In this document: positions 11,591-20,470 of the stretch, piece after piece | Layout of the letters: each line of letters starts with the position of its first letter | Numbering within the stretch: position 1 is the first letter of the stretch | Origin: DATLGB01 sp963740765 | GTDB lineage: Bacteria; Actinomycetota; Thermoleophilia; Solirubrobacterales; Solirubrobacteraceae | Direction: 5' to 3' | NCBI GenBank assembly: GCA_963740765.1 | Contig: CAVUFN010000016.1 | Location: 434,001 to 498,000, forward strand | DNA length: 64,000 nucleotides | The notes under the pieces: model-generated | The model's input: the letters and a program-made list of their open reading frames with translations, nothing else | Told to the model about the DNA's origin: nothing | The model's database searches: none | Translations under genes and position numbers: made by a program

Positions 11591-13660
11591 ATGCGCGGCC
11601 TCAGGCGCACATTCGCAATCGCCGTGCTCGCTGCAGCGTTGCCCGCGAGCGCTCAGGCGGCCCCGACGTGGCTCGCGCCCACAACGCTCGACGGCCCGAC
11701 CCCGAACGTCTTGTTGGACCAGCCGACCGCCGTCGCGATGAACGAGCGCGGTGATGCGGTCGTCGCGTGGAGCGACTACATCACCCAGGGGGACGCCAAC
11801 CCCGGCAACGACGAAGTCCAGATCGTGGCCGCCGTCCGGCCCGCCGGGGGGGCGTTCGGTCCCACGCAGCCGCTCCGGGATCCCGTCGACGGCGCGTTCG
11901 TCCCGCAGCTGAAGGCCGGGATCGCCGGCGACGGCACGGCGATCGTCGCCTTCACAACCCCGTCCACACCAACCACCACCCACGTCCAGGTCGCCAGCAC
12001 CGGACCGTTGGGGACGTTCGGTCCGGCGCGGGACGTGACGGGCAGCATGGCGGACTCGGCGAACCTGCTCGGGATCGACGTCAACGAGGCGGGTGACGTC
12101 GCCTTCGCGTTGGAGCAGTCCGGCAGCCTGCGCGGCGCCACCGGAACCGTCGCGGGTCCAGTCTCGCCACTTGACCCGGCGCTGGCGACGGGCGCCTATC
12201 CGGGCTCGGGGCGAGTGGCCATCGACCCGGCCGGCAACGTAGTCTGGGCCTGGGAGCGAGATGTCGCCGGCCCGCGGTACCTCGTCGAGGTGCGCGACAA
12301 GCCGGTCGGACAGGGGCTGCTGCCGACGGTCACGGTGAGCCCCGACCTGGACGGCGCGTTCGCGGAGGGACCGGCGATCGCCATCGGCGCCGACGGGCGG
12401 GCGATGGTGGCGTACGGCTTCCGCGACGGATCCAACGCGCAGGGCGTGCGGTACAACGCGCGCTCGGCGCCGGCCGCGAACTGGGGCTCGGGGATCTGGA
12501 ACACCACGCCCGGCCTGCTGTCCAAGCCGGGACAGCAGACGACGAACTACGGCGTGCTGCTGGGGATCGCGCCCGACAACACCGCGACCGCCACCTACTC
12601 GGCGTCCGACAACTCGGTCTGGGCGGCGTCGCGGCTCTCGGGGCAGCAGTTCGCCGGACATCAGGCGCTGTCGGAAGCATCCGCCGGCGCCTACGCGCAG
12701 CGACTGAGCGTGTCCGCCGACGGGAGCGCAATCGTCGTCTTCGAGGGCGGGCAGGCGCTGCAGGCCTCGCGCCGCGATCCGGGCGCGGCGCAGTTCGGCG
12801 CGACGAAGGAGGACGTCGACGCGATCGGGGGGCCGGGCTACGCGGCCGACGCCTACACCACCGGCACGCCGGTGGCGACCGATGGGCACGGCAACGCGAT
12901 CTCGGCGTACACGATCAACCGCTGCCCGACGGGATGCAGCTCCAGGGAGAGCGTCACACGGACCGTGCTCTTGGACGCCGAGGCGCCGCGGATCGGCGAT
13001 CCTTCCATTCCGGCCGCGGGCGTCGCCGGCACCCCGCTGAGCTTCACCGCCCCGGCATTTGACGTCGCCTCGGCGTTCACGACGAGCTGGGCCTTCGGCG
13101 ACGGCCAGAGCGCGGAGGGCACGAGCGTCAGCCACGTGTACGCCGCTCCGGGCGCCTACGCCGTCACCGTCACGGCGACCGACGCCGTCGGCAACGCGTC
13201 GTCGCGCAGCGGAACGGTGCAGGTCGCGGCAGCGCCCGCCGCCACGCCGAGCCCGGGTCCCGGCGGCGCCGCGCCCACCACGATCGCCACGACGGTCCGC
13301 GGCCGCTTCAAGGCCAGGAAGCGCTACGCGAAGGTGCTCGAGCTGACGCTGGCCAAGGTGCCCGCCGGCGCCTCCGTCAAGGTCGCCTGCTCGGGCAGGG
13401 GCTGCCCGTTGAAGAGGGCGAAGACATACCGCTTCAAGAGGGCGAAGGCGGTGAAGCGGCTGGCCCCGCTCTTCACCCGCAGGGTCGGCAGGAAGAAGAA
13501 GCGCCGGGCCGTGCGCTTGAGGCTCGGCGCCAGGATCACGGTCACGGTGTCGTCGCCGACGGCGATCGGACGCTCGTTCGCGTTCACGGTCCGCCGCAAG
13601 GCGGTCAAGCGCGCGGACGGCTGCCTGGCGCCCGGCAGTCGTCGCAAGCAGACCTGCTGA
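11591..13660 (+). CDS. secreted protein with repeated beta-strand modules, a PKD domain and a basic C-terminal module
   Basis: A 689-aa protein with a Sec signal (RTFAIAVLAAALPASAQA). Residues about 30-450 contain repeats of the form AxNxxGDAVVAW / IDPAGNVVWAW / IGADGRAMVAY, likely a beta-propeller-like array. A PKD domain follows at about residues 470-550 (TTSWAFGDGQSAEGTSVSHVY, then VTVTATDAVGN). After a Pro/Ala linker there is a very basic module that begins near TVRGRFKARKRYAK, contains CSGRGCPLKRAK, and ends with CLAPGSRRKQTC. I associate that ending with Thermoleophilia surface proteins, which is recall rather than a search result. The cargo is probably an extracellular adhesin-like scaffold. 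It ends 3 nt before the convergent racemase gene. Confidence 0.8.
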   Translation: MRGLRRTFAIAVLAAALPASAQAAPTWLAPTTLDGPTPNVLLDQPTAVAMNERGDAVVAWSDYITQGDANPGNDEVQIVAAVRPAGGAFGPTQPLRDPVDGAFVPQLKAGIAGDGTAIVAFTTPSTPTTTHVQVASTGPLGTFGPARDVTGSMADSANLLGIDVNEAGDVAFALEQSGSLRGATGTVAGPVSPLDPALATGAYPGSGRVAIDPAGNVVWAWERDVAGPRYLVEVRDKPVGQGLLPTVTVSPDLDGAFAEGPAIAIGADGRAMVAYGFRDGSNAQGVRYNARSAPAANWGSGIWNTTPGLLSKPGQQTTNYGVLLGIAPDNTATATYSASDNSVWAASRLSGQQFAGHQALSEASAGAYAQRLSVSADGSAIVVFEGGQALQASRRDPGAAQFGATKEDVDAIGGPGYAADAYTTGTPVATDGHGNAISAYTINRCPTGCSSRESVTRTVLLDAEAPRIGDPSIPAAGVAGTPLSFTAPAFDVASAFTTSWAFGDGQSAEGTSVSHVYAAPGAYAVTVTATDAVGNASSRSGTVQVAAAPAATPSPGPGGAAPTTIATTVRGRFKARKRYAKVLELTLAKVPAGASVKVACSGRGCPLKRAKTYRFKRAKAVKRLAPLFTRRVGRKKKRRAVRLRLGARITVTVSSPTAIGRSFAFTVRRKAVKRADGCLAPGSRRKQTC

Positions 13661-13663
13661 CGG

Positions 13664-14782
13664 CTAGGCCAGCGCGCCGGACTCGCGCAGCGCGGCAAGG
13701 TCGGTGATGCCCCATTCGGCGAGCGCGGCATCCGCGTCGGTGCGCCGCGGGCGGGCCTGGCCGGGCGTGCGGTCGAAGCGCGGGGCGGCGGCGGGCTGGA
13801 GCATGCCGTCGAGCTCCACGAAGGTCTCGCGCGCCTGGTTGTGCGGGTGGCTCGCGGCCTCGGCGAGGCCGTAGACGGCGGTCGCGCACGCCTCCTCGCC
13901 CTCGAGCAGCGCGGCCCACTCGTCGCGCGTCTTCGTCGCGAAGACGTCGGCGAAGCGCAGCTTGAACTCGGGCCAGCGGGCCATGTCGAACTGGGGGAGA
14001 TCGTCGGCATCGAGCCCGAGCAGCTCGAGCAGGCGGGCGTAGAACTGCGGCTCGATCGCGCCGACGGCGACGTGGCCGCCGTCCGAGCAGGTGTAGACCT
14101 CGTAGAAGTGCGCGCCCGAGTCGAGCAGGTTCGTGCCGGGCTCCTCGTTCCAGCCGCCTGCCGCGCGCAGGCCGTGGAAGAGCGTCGTCAGCAGCGCGGT
14201 GCCCTCGACCATCGCCGCGTCGACCACCTGGCCCTGGCCCGACCGCCGCGCCTCGAGGACGCCGCAGACGACGCCGAAGGCCAGCAGCATCCCGCCGCCG
14301 CCATAGTCGCCGACCAGGTTGAGCGGAAACAGCGGCCGCTCGCCCTGCCGCGCCATCGCGCCCAGCGCGCCGCCGAGCGAGATGTAGTTGATGTCGTGGC
14401 CGGCCACGCTGCTCATCGGACCGTCCTGCCCGTAGCCGGTCATCCGGCCGTAGACGAGCTTCGGGTTGCGCGCGCGGACCTCGTCGGGCCCGAGTCCGAG
14501 CCGCTCCAGCACGCCGGGCCGGTAGCCCTCGACGAGCGCGTCCGCCTGCTCGGCCAGGGACAGCACGAGCTCGACCCCGTCCGGATGCTTGAGGTCGACC
14601 TTGACCGCGGCCCGCCCGCGGCGGGTCGGATCGAACTCGGCCGGGAAGATGTCCCCGCCGCCCCGGCGGTCCACCCGCAGCACGTCGGCCCCCATGTCGG
14701 CGAGCAGCATCGCGGCGAACGGGCTCGGCCCGATCCCCGCCAGCTCCAGCACCCGCACGCCCTCCAACGGTCCCTGTGGCAT
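13664..14782 (-). CDS. mcr: alpha-methylacyl-CoA racemase (CaiB/BaiF CoA-transferase family)
   Basis: A 372-aa protein from ATG 14782; a TTG 9 nt upstream is a weaker option. It opens with GVRVLELAGIGPSPFAAMLLADMGAD, the family N-terminus. It keeps the racemase triad positions seen in Mycobacterium MCR: His in SVAGHDINY (about 129), Asp in NLVGDYGGGG (about 158) and Glu in HFYEVYTC. Those residues argue for racemase rather than formyl-CoA transferase activity. MCR interconverts (R)- and (S)-2-methylacyl-CoA so that branched or sterol side chains can enter beta-oxidation. It is the last gene of a six-gene minus-strand chain, 10 bp after the preceding stop. Confidence 0.9.
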   Translation of the reverse strand: MPQGPLEGVRVLELAGIGPSPFAAMLLADMGADVLRVDRRGGGDIFPAEFDPTRRGRAAVKVDLKHPDGVELVLSLAEQADALVEGYRPGVLERLGLGPDEVRARNPKLVYGRMTGYGQDGPMSSVAGHDINYISLGGALGAMARQGERPLFPLNLVGDYGGGGMLLAFGVVCGVLEARRSGQGQVVDAAMVEGTALLTTLFHGLRAAGGWNEEPGTNLLDSGAHFYEVYTCSDGGHVAVGAIEPQFYARLLELLGLDADDLPQFDMARWPEFKLRFADVFATKTRDEWAALLEGEEACATAVYGLAEAASHPHNQARETFVELDGMLQPAAAPRFDRTPGQARPRRTDADAALAEWGITDLAALRESGALA

Positions 14783-14792
14783 GGCGGCCAAA

Positions 14793-15860
14793 CTACCGGC
14801 GGATCGGGTAGGGCGGGTCGGGCCCGCGGCCCTGGAACTCGAGGATCGCCGGGTTGCAGACGCGCCCCTCGCGGATCTCGATGGCGCGGCGGACGGTCTC
14901 GTCGGCGTCCCAGGCGTCGGGACCGGCGAGGACGGTCGGGACGTAGCCGAGCAGCGCCTCGCTGATCTCCCAGGTCGCCGACGCCCACAGGTACGAGGGG
15001 CTGTGGTCGACCGCGTAGTACGTGCACCCGTCGCCGACGCCGAAGGTGGGCTCGGCGAACGAGGTCGGCTTCGCCCACTCGAAGCCCATGCCCTCGTCGC
15101 AGGAGACGTCGACGAACAGCGCGCCCGGCCGGTAGCGGTCCAGGTCGGCGTCGCGGACGAAGATGATCGGGTCCGTCGGGTCCTGGAGGATGCAGTTGAC
15201 GACGACGTCGAAGCCGGACAGCATCTCCCCCATCCGGTCGTCGCGGTCGAACTGCTCCATCTTCACCGACGCGAAGGGAGACGCGACGTGGGCCACGTCG
15301 CGCTGGGTGAAGACGGTGATGTCGGAGATCCCGAGCGCCGCGAGGCCGCGCACCGCGCCGCGGCCGGTGGCGCCGAACGAGATGACGGCCGCTCGCATCC
15401 GGGGCCCGTAGTCACCCGTGCGGCCGGTCAGCGACAGCGCGTGCAGGACCGAGCAGTAGCCGGCCAGCTCGTTGTTCTTGTGGAAGACGTGGACGTCGAA
15501 GCGCCCGCGGCGCCAGTGGTTCATCGCCTCCCAGGCGATCACGGTGAGCCCGCGGTCGATGGCGGCCTGCGTCATCGCGGCGTCCTGCACGCAGTGCGGC
15601 CAGCCCCACAACACGGCGCCTTCGCGCAGGTCCTCGAGGTCGGCCGGGAGCGGCTTGGGGAGCAGGACGACGTCGGCGCCCATCACCTCCGCGCGCGCCG
15701 CCGTCGGCCGCCCGAGCTGCGCGTCGGACTTCCCGAACGGCTCGCCGTACCCGGTCTCGAAGACGACGTCGCCCTCGACGCGGTCGACGTGATCCGGGTG
15801 GATGGCGAGCCGGCGCTCGTCCGGCTTGCGCGAGGTCCCGACGACCCCGAGGCTCAGCAC
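14793..15860 (-). CDS. N5-(carboxyethyl)ornithine synthase / alanine dehydrogenase-like protein
   Basis: A 355-aa protein from GTG 15860. It shows the PNT/alanine-dehydrogenase fold: an N-terminal VGTSRKPDERRLAIHPDH, then EGAVLWGWPHCVQ, an HVFHKNNELAGYCSVLHAL segment, and a Rossmann part AAVISFGATGRGAVRGLAALG followed by ITVFTQR. This combination resembles carboxyethylornithine synthase, an opine-type reductive aminase (usually near 315 aa), more than classical alanine dehydrogenase. It may join or split an amino acid and a 2-oxo acid using NAD(P)H. It overlaps the upstream GXWXG gene by 7 nt in the permease/aldehyde dehydrogenase chain. The exact substrates cannot be read from sequence. Confidence 0.75.
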   Translation of the reverse strand: MLSLGVVGTSRKPDERRLAIHPDHVDRVEGDVVFETGYGEPFGKSDAQLGRPTAARAEVMGADVVLLPKPLPADLEDLREGAVLWGWPHCVQDAAMTQAAIDRGLTVIAWEAMNHWRRGRFDVHVFHKNNELAGYCSVLHALSLTGRTGDYGPRMRAAVISFGATGRGAVRGLAALGISDITVFTQRDVAHVASPFASVKMEQFDRDDRMGEMLSGFDVVVNCILQDPTDPIIFVRDADLDRYRPGALFVDVSCDEGMGFEWAKPTSFAEPTFGVGDGCTYYAVDHSPSYLWASATWEISEALLGYVPTVLAGPDAWDADETVRRAIEIREGRVCNPAILEFQGRGPDPPYPIRR

Positions 15861-16231
15861 CGGCGCAGCAGGAACATCAGTGGCGCGTCCTCGCCCTTGC
15901 GGTCCATCGCGCCCATCACGGTGTCCGCGTCCACGCGCCGGAAGGAATCGAAGATCGGGTGCTTGTCGTAGACCATCGTCGCGGTCACGACGGCGCGGTA
16001 CTCGACCATGCGCAGCGACGCGGTGCCCATCACGGCGTTGGGCTCGCGGGCCTCGCCGCAGATCAGCGGATAGACCTCGTCACGGGTCACGAACCGCTTC
16101 CCGCGCCACTGGAGCTGGTCCAGCATCGCCTCGCCCTCGTGGCCGGTCGGGACCAGCTCGCCCTCCCAATCGCCGATCATGTCCGCTTCGGCGACGGGGT
16201 CGAGCTTGTCGAAGTCCTCCAGCGCACCCAT
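15854..16231 (-). CDS. GXWXG/DUF4334 domain protein
   Basis: A 125-aa protein from ATG 16231. The N-terminal GDWEGELVPTGH gives the G-x-W-x-G motif, followed by WRGKRF, and the C-terminal half matches the DUF4334 pattern (MVEYRAVVTATMVYDKHPIFDSFRRVD, closing with LMFLLRR). Function in the family is not established; a small ligand-binding barrel has been proposed. A longer reading upstream to 16486 is out of frame with any gene and is rejected. A TAGGGT box 7 bp before the ATG suggests an internal leaderless promoter whose TAG is also the stop codon of the SDR gene. Confidence 0.8.
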   Translation of the reverse strand: MGALEDFDKLDPVAEADMIGDWEGELVPTGHEGEAMLDQLQWRGKRFVTRDEVYPLICGEAREPNAVMGTASLRMVEYRAVVTATMVYDKHPIFDSFRRVDADTVMGAMDRKGEDAPLMFLLRRC

Positions 16232-16238
16232 GCGCGGA

Positions 16239-16244
16239 ACCCTA
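16239..16244 (-). promoter_or_regulatory. internal leaderless -10 box built on the SDR stop codon
   Basis: Minus-strand TAGGGT is 7 bp before ATG 16231. Its first three bases are the TAG stop of the upstream SDR gene, so it may be partly coincidental. Confidence 0.4.
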
Positions 16245-16991
16245 CTCCGGGACGACGGCGGTGACGTAGGCGCCGGACAGGCCGCCGTCGACGAGGAAGG
16301 TGGAGGCGTTGACGTAGCTGGATTCGTCCGACGCGAGGAAGACCGCCGCGGACGCGATCTCGGCGGCCTCGGCGAACCGGCCCGGCGGCAGGTGCACGAG
16401 GCGGCGAGCGGCCTTGGCGGGATCCGACAGGAACAGCTCCTGGAGCAGCGGGGTGTCCACCGGGCCGGGGCACAGCGCGTTGACACGGACGCCCTTGCGC
16501 GCGAACTGCACGCCCATCTCGCGGCTCATGGCGAGCACGGCGCCCTTGCTCGCCGTGTAGGAGATCTGGGACGTGGCTGCGCCCATGACCGCGACGAAGG
16601 ACGCGGTGTTGATGACCGAGCCCCCGCCGGCGTCGAGCAGGTGCGGGATCCCGTGCTTGCAGCAGAGGAAGACCGAGCGGACGTTGACGTCCTGGACGCG
16701 CTGCCACGCGTCGAGGGAGGTGTCGAGCACCGAGCCGTCGTCGGTCGGGTTGATGCCGGCGTTGTTGAAGAGGACGTCGATGCGCCCGTACTCCTCGCGC
16801 GTGCGCGCGAACATGGAGATGACGTCGTCCTCGGCGGCGACGTCGGCCTGCAGCGCGAGGTCGCCGACGGAGCCGCCGGACAGGTCGACGCCGACGACCG
16901 TCGCCCCCTCGTCCATGAAGCGCTCGGCGGTGACCGCGCCGATGCCGCTCGCCGCGCCGGTGATGACGCAGACCTTGCCTTCGAGTCTCAT
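16242..16991 (-). CDS. short-chain dehydrogenase/reductase
   Basis: A 249-aa classical SDR from ATG 16991: cofactor motif TGAASGIG (about residue 12), NNAG, catalytic Ser in INTASF with the YxxxK pair in SYTASKGAV, and a C-terminal VDGGLSGAY. An Asp in VVGVDLSGG after the second strand points to NAD preference. The start overlaps the aldehyde dehydrogenase stop (ATGA), so the two are coupled. It likely oxidises an alcohol or reduces a ketone intermediate in the same pathway; the substrate is unknown. Confidence 0.93.
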   Translation of the reverse strand: MRLEGKVCVITGAASGIGAVTAERFMDEGATVVGVDLSGGSVGDLALQADVAAEDDVISMFARTREEYGRIDVLFNNAGINPTDDGSVLDTSLDAWQRVQDVNVRSVFLCCKHGIPHLLDAGGGSVINTASFVAVMGAATSQISYTASKGAVLAMSREMGVQFARKGVRVNALCPGPVDTPLLQELFLSDPAKAARRLVHLPPGRFAEAAEIASAAVFLASDESSYVNASTFLVDGGLSGAYVTAVVPE

Positions 16992-18340
16992 CCGGTGGTG
17001 TCCATGAAGATCGTCTTGACCTCGGTGTAGTGATCGAGGGCGTGCGGGCCGAGCTCGCGTCCGACGCCCGACTGCTTGAACCCGCCGAACGGCGTCTGCA
17101 CGCGCACCGAGGAGTTCGAGTTCAGCGACAGGTTGCCGGCCTCGATCGCCCGCCCCATGCGCATCGCCTTCGCGCCGTCGCGGGTCCACACGCTGCCCGA
17201 GAGACCGTAGATGGTGTCGTTGGCGAGCGCGACCGCCTCCGCCTCCGTGTCGAACGGGAGCACGACGCCGATCGGGCCGAAGATCTCCTCGCGCACCGCG
17301 CGCGAGTCGACGTCGGCGGACATCACGGTCGGCGGGAACCAGAAGCCGTCACCGTCCGGCGCGTCCCCGCGGAAGAGGACGTCGCCGTCGGCGAGGAAGG
17401 ACGTGACCGTGTCCCGCTGCCCGGCGCTGATGAGCGGACCCATCGTCGTCGCCTCGTCGAGCGGGTCGCCGACGCGCATGGCCTGCACCGCGTCCTTCAG
17501 GGCGCTCACGAACGCGTCGTACGCCGGGCGCTCGACGAGCATCCGGGAACGGGCGCAGCAATCCTGGCCGGCGTTGCCGAACATCGCGCTCGGCGCCGCC
17601 GCGGCCGCCTTCTCGATGTCCGCGTCCGCGAAGACGACGTTGGCCGACTTGCCGCCGAGCTCGAGCGTCACGCGCTTGATCGTGTCCGCCGCGCCCGCGG
17701 CGATCCGGCGCCCGACCTCCGTCGAGCCCGTGAAGGCGACCTTGGCGATGTCGGGGTGCTCGACAAGGCGCTGCCCGCACGTCGAGCCCGGCCCGGCGAC
17801 GACGTTGACGACCCCCTCGGGCAGCCCCGCGTCGACGGCGAGCCGCTCGAACGCGAGGGCGGTCAGCGGCGTCAGCTCGGCCGGCTTGAGCACGACGGTG
17901 TTGCCCGCCGCGAGCGCGGGCGCGAGCTTCCAGCCCGCGATGCACAACGGGAAGTTCCACGGCGTGATCAGGGCGACGACGCCGAGCGGCTCGCGGAACG
18001 TCATCGCCACCCCGCCGGCCACCGGGATCGTCTCCCCCAGCAGGCGCTCGGGCGCGCCGGCGTAGTAGCGGAACGTCTCCGCCACCATCCCGATCTCGCC
18101 ACGCGCATCGCCGATCGGCTTGCCGGCGTTGCGCGCCTCGAGCGTCGCCAGCGCCTCGAGCCGGTCCTCCACCAGGGCCGCGATCCGGCCGAGCAGCCGC
18201 GCGCGGTCCGGCGGTGACACGGCCCGCCACGCCGGGCCGGCCGCGGCGGCTCGGGCCACCGCGGCGTCCGTCTCTTCGACCCCCGCGCGCGGGATCGATT
18301 CCAGCACCGCCGCCGTGGCGGGCTCTAGGACGTCAAGCAA
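16988..18340 (-). CDS. NAD(P)-dependent aldehyde dehydrogenase
   Basis: A 450-aa ALDH-superfamily protein: TPWNFPL and NTVVLKPAELTPLTAL in the cofactor domain, VAFTGSTEVGRRI, the catalytic Glu in LELGGKSANVVF, the catalytic Cys in GNAGQDCCARSR, and EEIFGPIGVVLPF near the end. It is 25-50 residues shorter at the N-terminus than most family members. The start is TTG 18340, overlapping the permease stop by 8 nt. It is consistent with oxidising the aldehyde released from an amine, as PuuC or betaine/aminobutyraldehyde dehydrogenases do; the permease in front and the glutamine synthetase homologue nearby support an amine substrate. Confidence 0.93.
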   Translation of the reverse strand: MLDVLEPATAAVLESIPRAGVEETDAAVARAAAAGPAWRAVSPPDRARLLGRIAALVEDRLEALATLEARNAGKPIGDARGEIGMVAETFRYYAGAPERLLGETIPVAGGVAMTFREPLGVVALITPWNFPLCIAGWKLAPALAAGNTVVLKPAELTPLTALAFERLAVDAGLPEGVVNVVAGPGSTCGQRLVEHPDIAKVAFTGSTEVGRRIAAGAADTIKRVTLELGGKSANVVFADADIEKAAAAAPSAMFGNAGQDCCARSRMLVERPAYDAFVSALKDAVQAMRVGDPLDEATTMGPLISAGQRDTVTSFLADGDVLFRGDAPDGDGFWFPPTVMSADVDSRAVREEIFGPIGVVLPFDTEAEAVALANDTIYGLSGSVWTRDGAKAMRMGRAIEAGNLSLNSNSSVRVQTPFGGFKQSGVGRELGPHALDHYTEVKTIFMDTTG

Positions 18341-19892
18341 GGTCGGCTTCGGCGTCCAGCTCGGAGATCGTGTGCTTGGGGCCCTTGAACCACTGCTTCG
18401 CGCTGACCATCCACCAGACTGTAAGTGCGATCAGGACCAGGCCGGTGACCAGCGGGGCGTAGTTGACCGAGCTCCAGCTGAAGTCGGCGTTGCCCGGGAC
18501 GCCGGCGGGACTGAACGGGAGGATGAAGATCACGGTGATGATGCCGACCCAGACCGTGGCCACCGGGTTCATCCACTTGTACTTGGCGCCGTTGGTCCAG
18601 GGCCCGGCCTCCCAGTTGTCGCCCGCGCGCCAGCGCAGGTACACCGGGATGACGTAGGCGAGGTAGAGCCCGATGACCGCGATGGAGACGACGGCGAAGA
18701 AGGCGACGGTGACCCCGTCGGTCGGGAAGTAGGCCGGCACCGTGATGATCGCCGCGCACATGGCCATGAACAGCACCGCGTTGGCGGGCACGCGCCGGGC
18801 GTTGACCTTGCCCCAGATCCGGGAGCCGGGGATGGCGCCGTCGCGGCTGAACGCGTAGCACATGCGCGACGCGCTGGTCAGGCACGCGGTGCCGCAGAAG
18901 AACTGCCCGATGGTGGAGATGATGAGCACGATCTTGACCGCGGTCACCGTCAGCGCGCTCTCGAGCACCGCGATCGACGAGCCGGCGCCGTCGTTGATGG
19001 CCGCGATGTCCGTCGCCGCGAAGGTGATGGCCAGCAGCAGCACCCAGCCGATGACCGCCGAGTAGAAGATCGACCGCCACACGCCCTTGGCGGCCGAGTC
19101 CGCGGCGCCCTGCGTCTCCTCGGAGATGTGCGCGCACGAGTCGAATCCGGTGATCGTGTACTGCGTGAGCAGGAAGCCGAGTGGCAGCACGTAGAACCAG
19201 TACATCCCGTTCCCGAAGCCCGAGTTGTTGATGCGCTCGGTGAAGACGAAATCGACGCTGGCGTGCTTGTCCGGGACGAAGATGAGGATGCCGAGGATGA
19301 CCGCCACGCCCGCCACGTGCCAGCCGACGGAGATCGAGTTCACGCGCGCGACGAGATGGCTGCCGAGGATGTTGATCAGCGCGTGCGCGGCGATGATGAC
19401 CAGGAACAGCACGAAGGTGCCGCGGAGGAACGAGTTGCCCGTCTCCGCGCCCTTGAAGAGGTTGAAGTCGAACAGCCCGAAGGTCGTGTTCATGAACGTG
19501 GCGCAGCCGTAGTCCACCGACGCGGTCACGGCGATCAGACCGATCAGGTTCAACCAGCCGGTGAACCAGCCCCAGGTGGCGCCGCCGAGCTTGGACGCCC
19601 ACCAGTAGATGCCGCCCGCGGTCGGGTACGCCGACACCAGCTCGGACATGCAGAAGCCGACGATCAGGATCGGGATGGAGATGAGCGGCCAACCCCACGA
19701 GATGGCCACCGGACCACCGTTGTTCCACGCCTGGCCGTAGGTCGTGAAGCAGCCGGCGAGGATCGAGATGATCGTGAAGGAGATGGCGAAGTTCTGGAAG
19801 CCGCTCCAGCTCCGCTCGAGCTCCTGCTTGTAGCCGAGCTTGGCGAGAAGCTCTTCGTCTGCACTGCGCGTCTGGTCACCGACAGTGGTCAT
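18333..19892 (-). CDS. APC-family amino acid/amine permease
   Basis: A 519-aa protein from ATG 19892 with about 12 hydrophobic segments. The APC signature runs through SWSGFQNFAISFTIISILAG, GWPLISIPILIVGFCMSEL and AYPTAGGIYWWASKLGG. FDSCAHISEETQGA is the loop typical of the eukaryote-like GABA/choline branch (BAT1, Uga4/GabP-like). It imports an amino acid or amine by cation symport. It heads a six-gene chain with aldehyde dehydrogenase and SDR, so the imported compound is probably the pathway substrate: GABA, a polyamine, ethanolamine or choline are options. Confidence 0.92.
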   Translation of the reverse strand: MTTVGDQTRSADEELLAKLGYKQELERSWSGFQNFAISFTIISILAGCFTTYGQAWNNGGPVAISWGWPLISIPILIVGFCMSELVSAYPTAGGIYWWASKLGGATWGWFTGWLNLIGLIAVTASVDYGCATFMNTTFGLFDFNLFKGAETGNSFLRGTFVLFLVIIAAHALINILGSHLVARVNSISVGWHVAGVAVILGILIFVPDKHASVDFVFTERINNSGFGNGMYWFYVLPLGFLLTQYTITGFDSCAHISEETQGAADSAAKGVWRSIFYSAVIGWVLLLAITFAATDIAAINDGAGSSIAVLESALTVTAVKIVLIISTIGQFFCGTACLTSASRMCYAFSRDGAIPGSRIWGKVNARRVPANAVLFMAMCAAIITVPAYFPTDGVTVAFFAVVSIAVIGLYLAYVIPVYLRWRAGDNWEAGPWTNGAKYKWMNPVATVWVGIITVIFILPFSPAGVPGNADFSWSSVNYAPLVTGLVLIALTVWWMVSAKQWFKGPKHTISELDAEADLA

Positions 19893-19899
19893 GGGCGCG

Positions 19900-19928
19900 A
19901 CCCTACGTGCCGAACCGGACAAACGCAA
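19900..19928 (-). promoter_or_regulatory. promoter of the permease operon (leaderless)
   Basis: Minus-strand TTGCGT (19928-19923), a 17-bp spacer, and TAGGGT (19905-19900), which ends 7 bp before ATG 19892. Only 130 bp separates this from the divergent thioesterase promoter. Confidence 0.6.
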
Positions 19929-20021
19929 CCGCCGCAATGTCGAAGGCATCGGGTCCATGCAATCTGCAGGCCACGAACGCGTCGCTGCCCAACAACTCCG
20001 CGCGGATCGAGGCCGCCTGAG

Positions 20022-20027
20022 TAGCGT
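20022..20027 (+). promoter_or_regulatory. -10 box of leaderless thioesterase gene
   Basis: TAGCGT lies 8 bp before GTG 20036 with no Shine-Dalgarno sequence in between. Confidence 0.5.
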
Positions 20028-20035
20028 CTGGCCGC

Positions 20036-20437
20036 GTGCCGTTCGTCCACCGCCTGCGCGTCCGCTTCAACGAATGCGACCCGCAGGGCATCGTCTTCGT
20101 CGCCAACTACCTCGTCTACGCCGACGTCGCCTTCACGGAGCTGTGCCGAGCCGCGTTCGGCCCCTGGGCTCGGCTGACCGACGCCGGCTACGACGCGGTC
20201 GTCGCCGACGTCCACCTCGCCTACCGCGGGTCCGCCCGCTCCGACGAGGAGATCGACGTCGAGTGGTCCATCACGCGGCTGGGCCGCTCCTCGATCGAGT
20301 CCGCACTGGCGTTCCGCCGCGGCGACGAGGTGCTGGTGACGGGCGAGATGCGCCACACGGTCGTCGCCGCCGAAACCTGGCGCTCGACCGAGATGCCCGC
20401 GTTCGCCCGCGACGGCCTCACCGCGATGATGGGCTGA
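20036..20437 (+). CDS. acyl-CoA thioesterase, 4-hydroxybenzoyl-CoA thioesterase (hot-dog) family
   Basis: A 133-aa single hot-dog domain from GTG 20036. The catalytic stretch RFNECDPQGIVFVANYLVYAD contains the Asp and the Asn-Tyr of the YbgC/4HBT type (CDxxGIVxxxxY). VTGEMRHTVV forms the later beta strand. It hydrolyses an acyl- or aryl-CoA to free CoA in the cytoplasm. It is divergent from the permease chain and followed 33 bp later by the SnoaL-like gene. Confidence 0.88.
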   Translation: MPFVHRLRVRFNECDPQGIVFVANYLVYADVAFTELCRAAFGPWARLTDAGYDAVVADVHLAYRGSARSDEEIDVEWSITRLGRSSIESALAFRRGDEVLVTGEMRHTVVAAETWRSTEMPAFARDGLTAMMG

Positions 20438-20457
20438 CGCGCCGGCCACGTCTGCAA

Positions 20458-20463
20458 TACCTT
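20458..20463 (+). promoter_or_regulatory. -10 box of leaderless SnoaL-like gene
   Basis: TACCTT lies 7 bp before ATG 20471 and favours this start over the in-frame TTG at 20462. Confidence 0.45.
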
Positions 20464-20470
20464 GCGCGCG

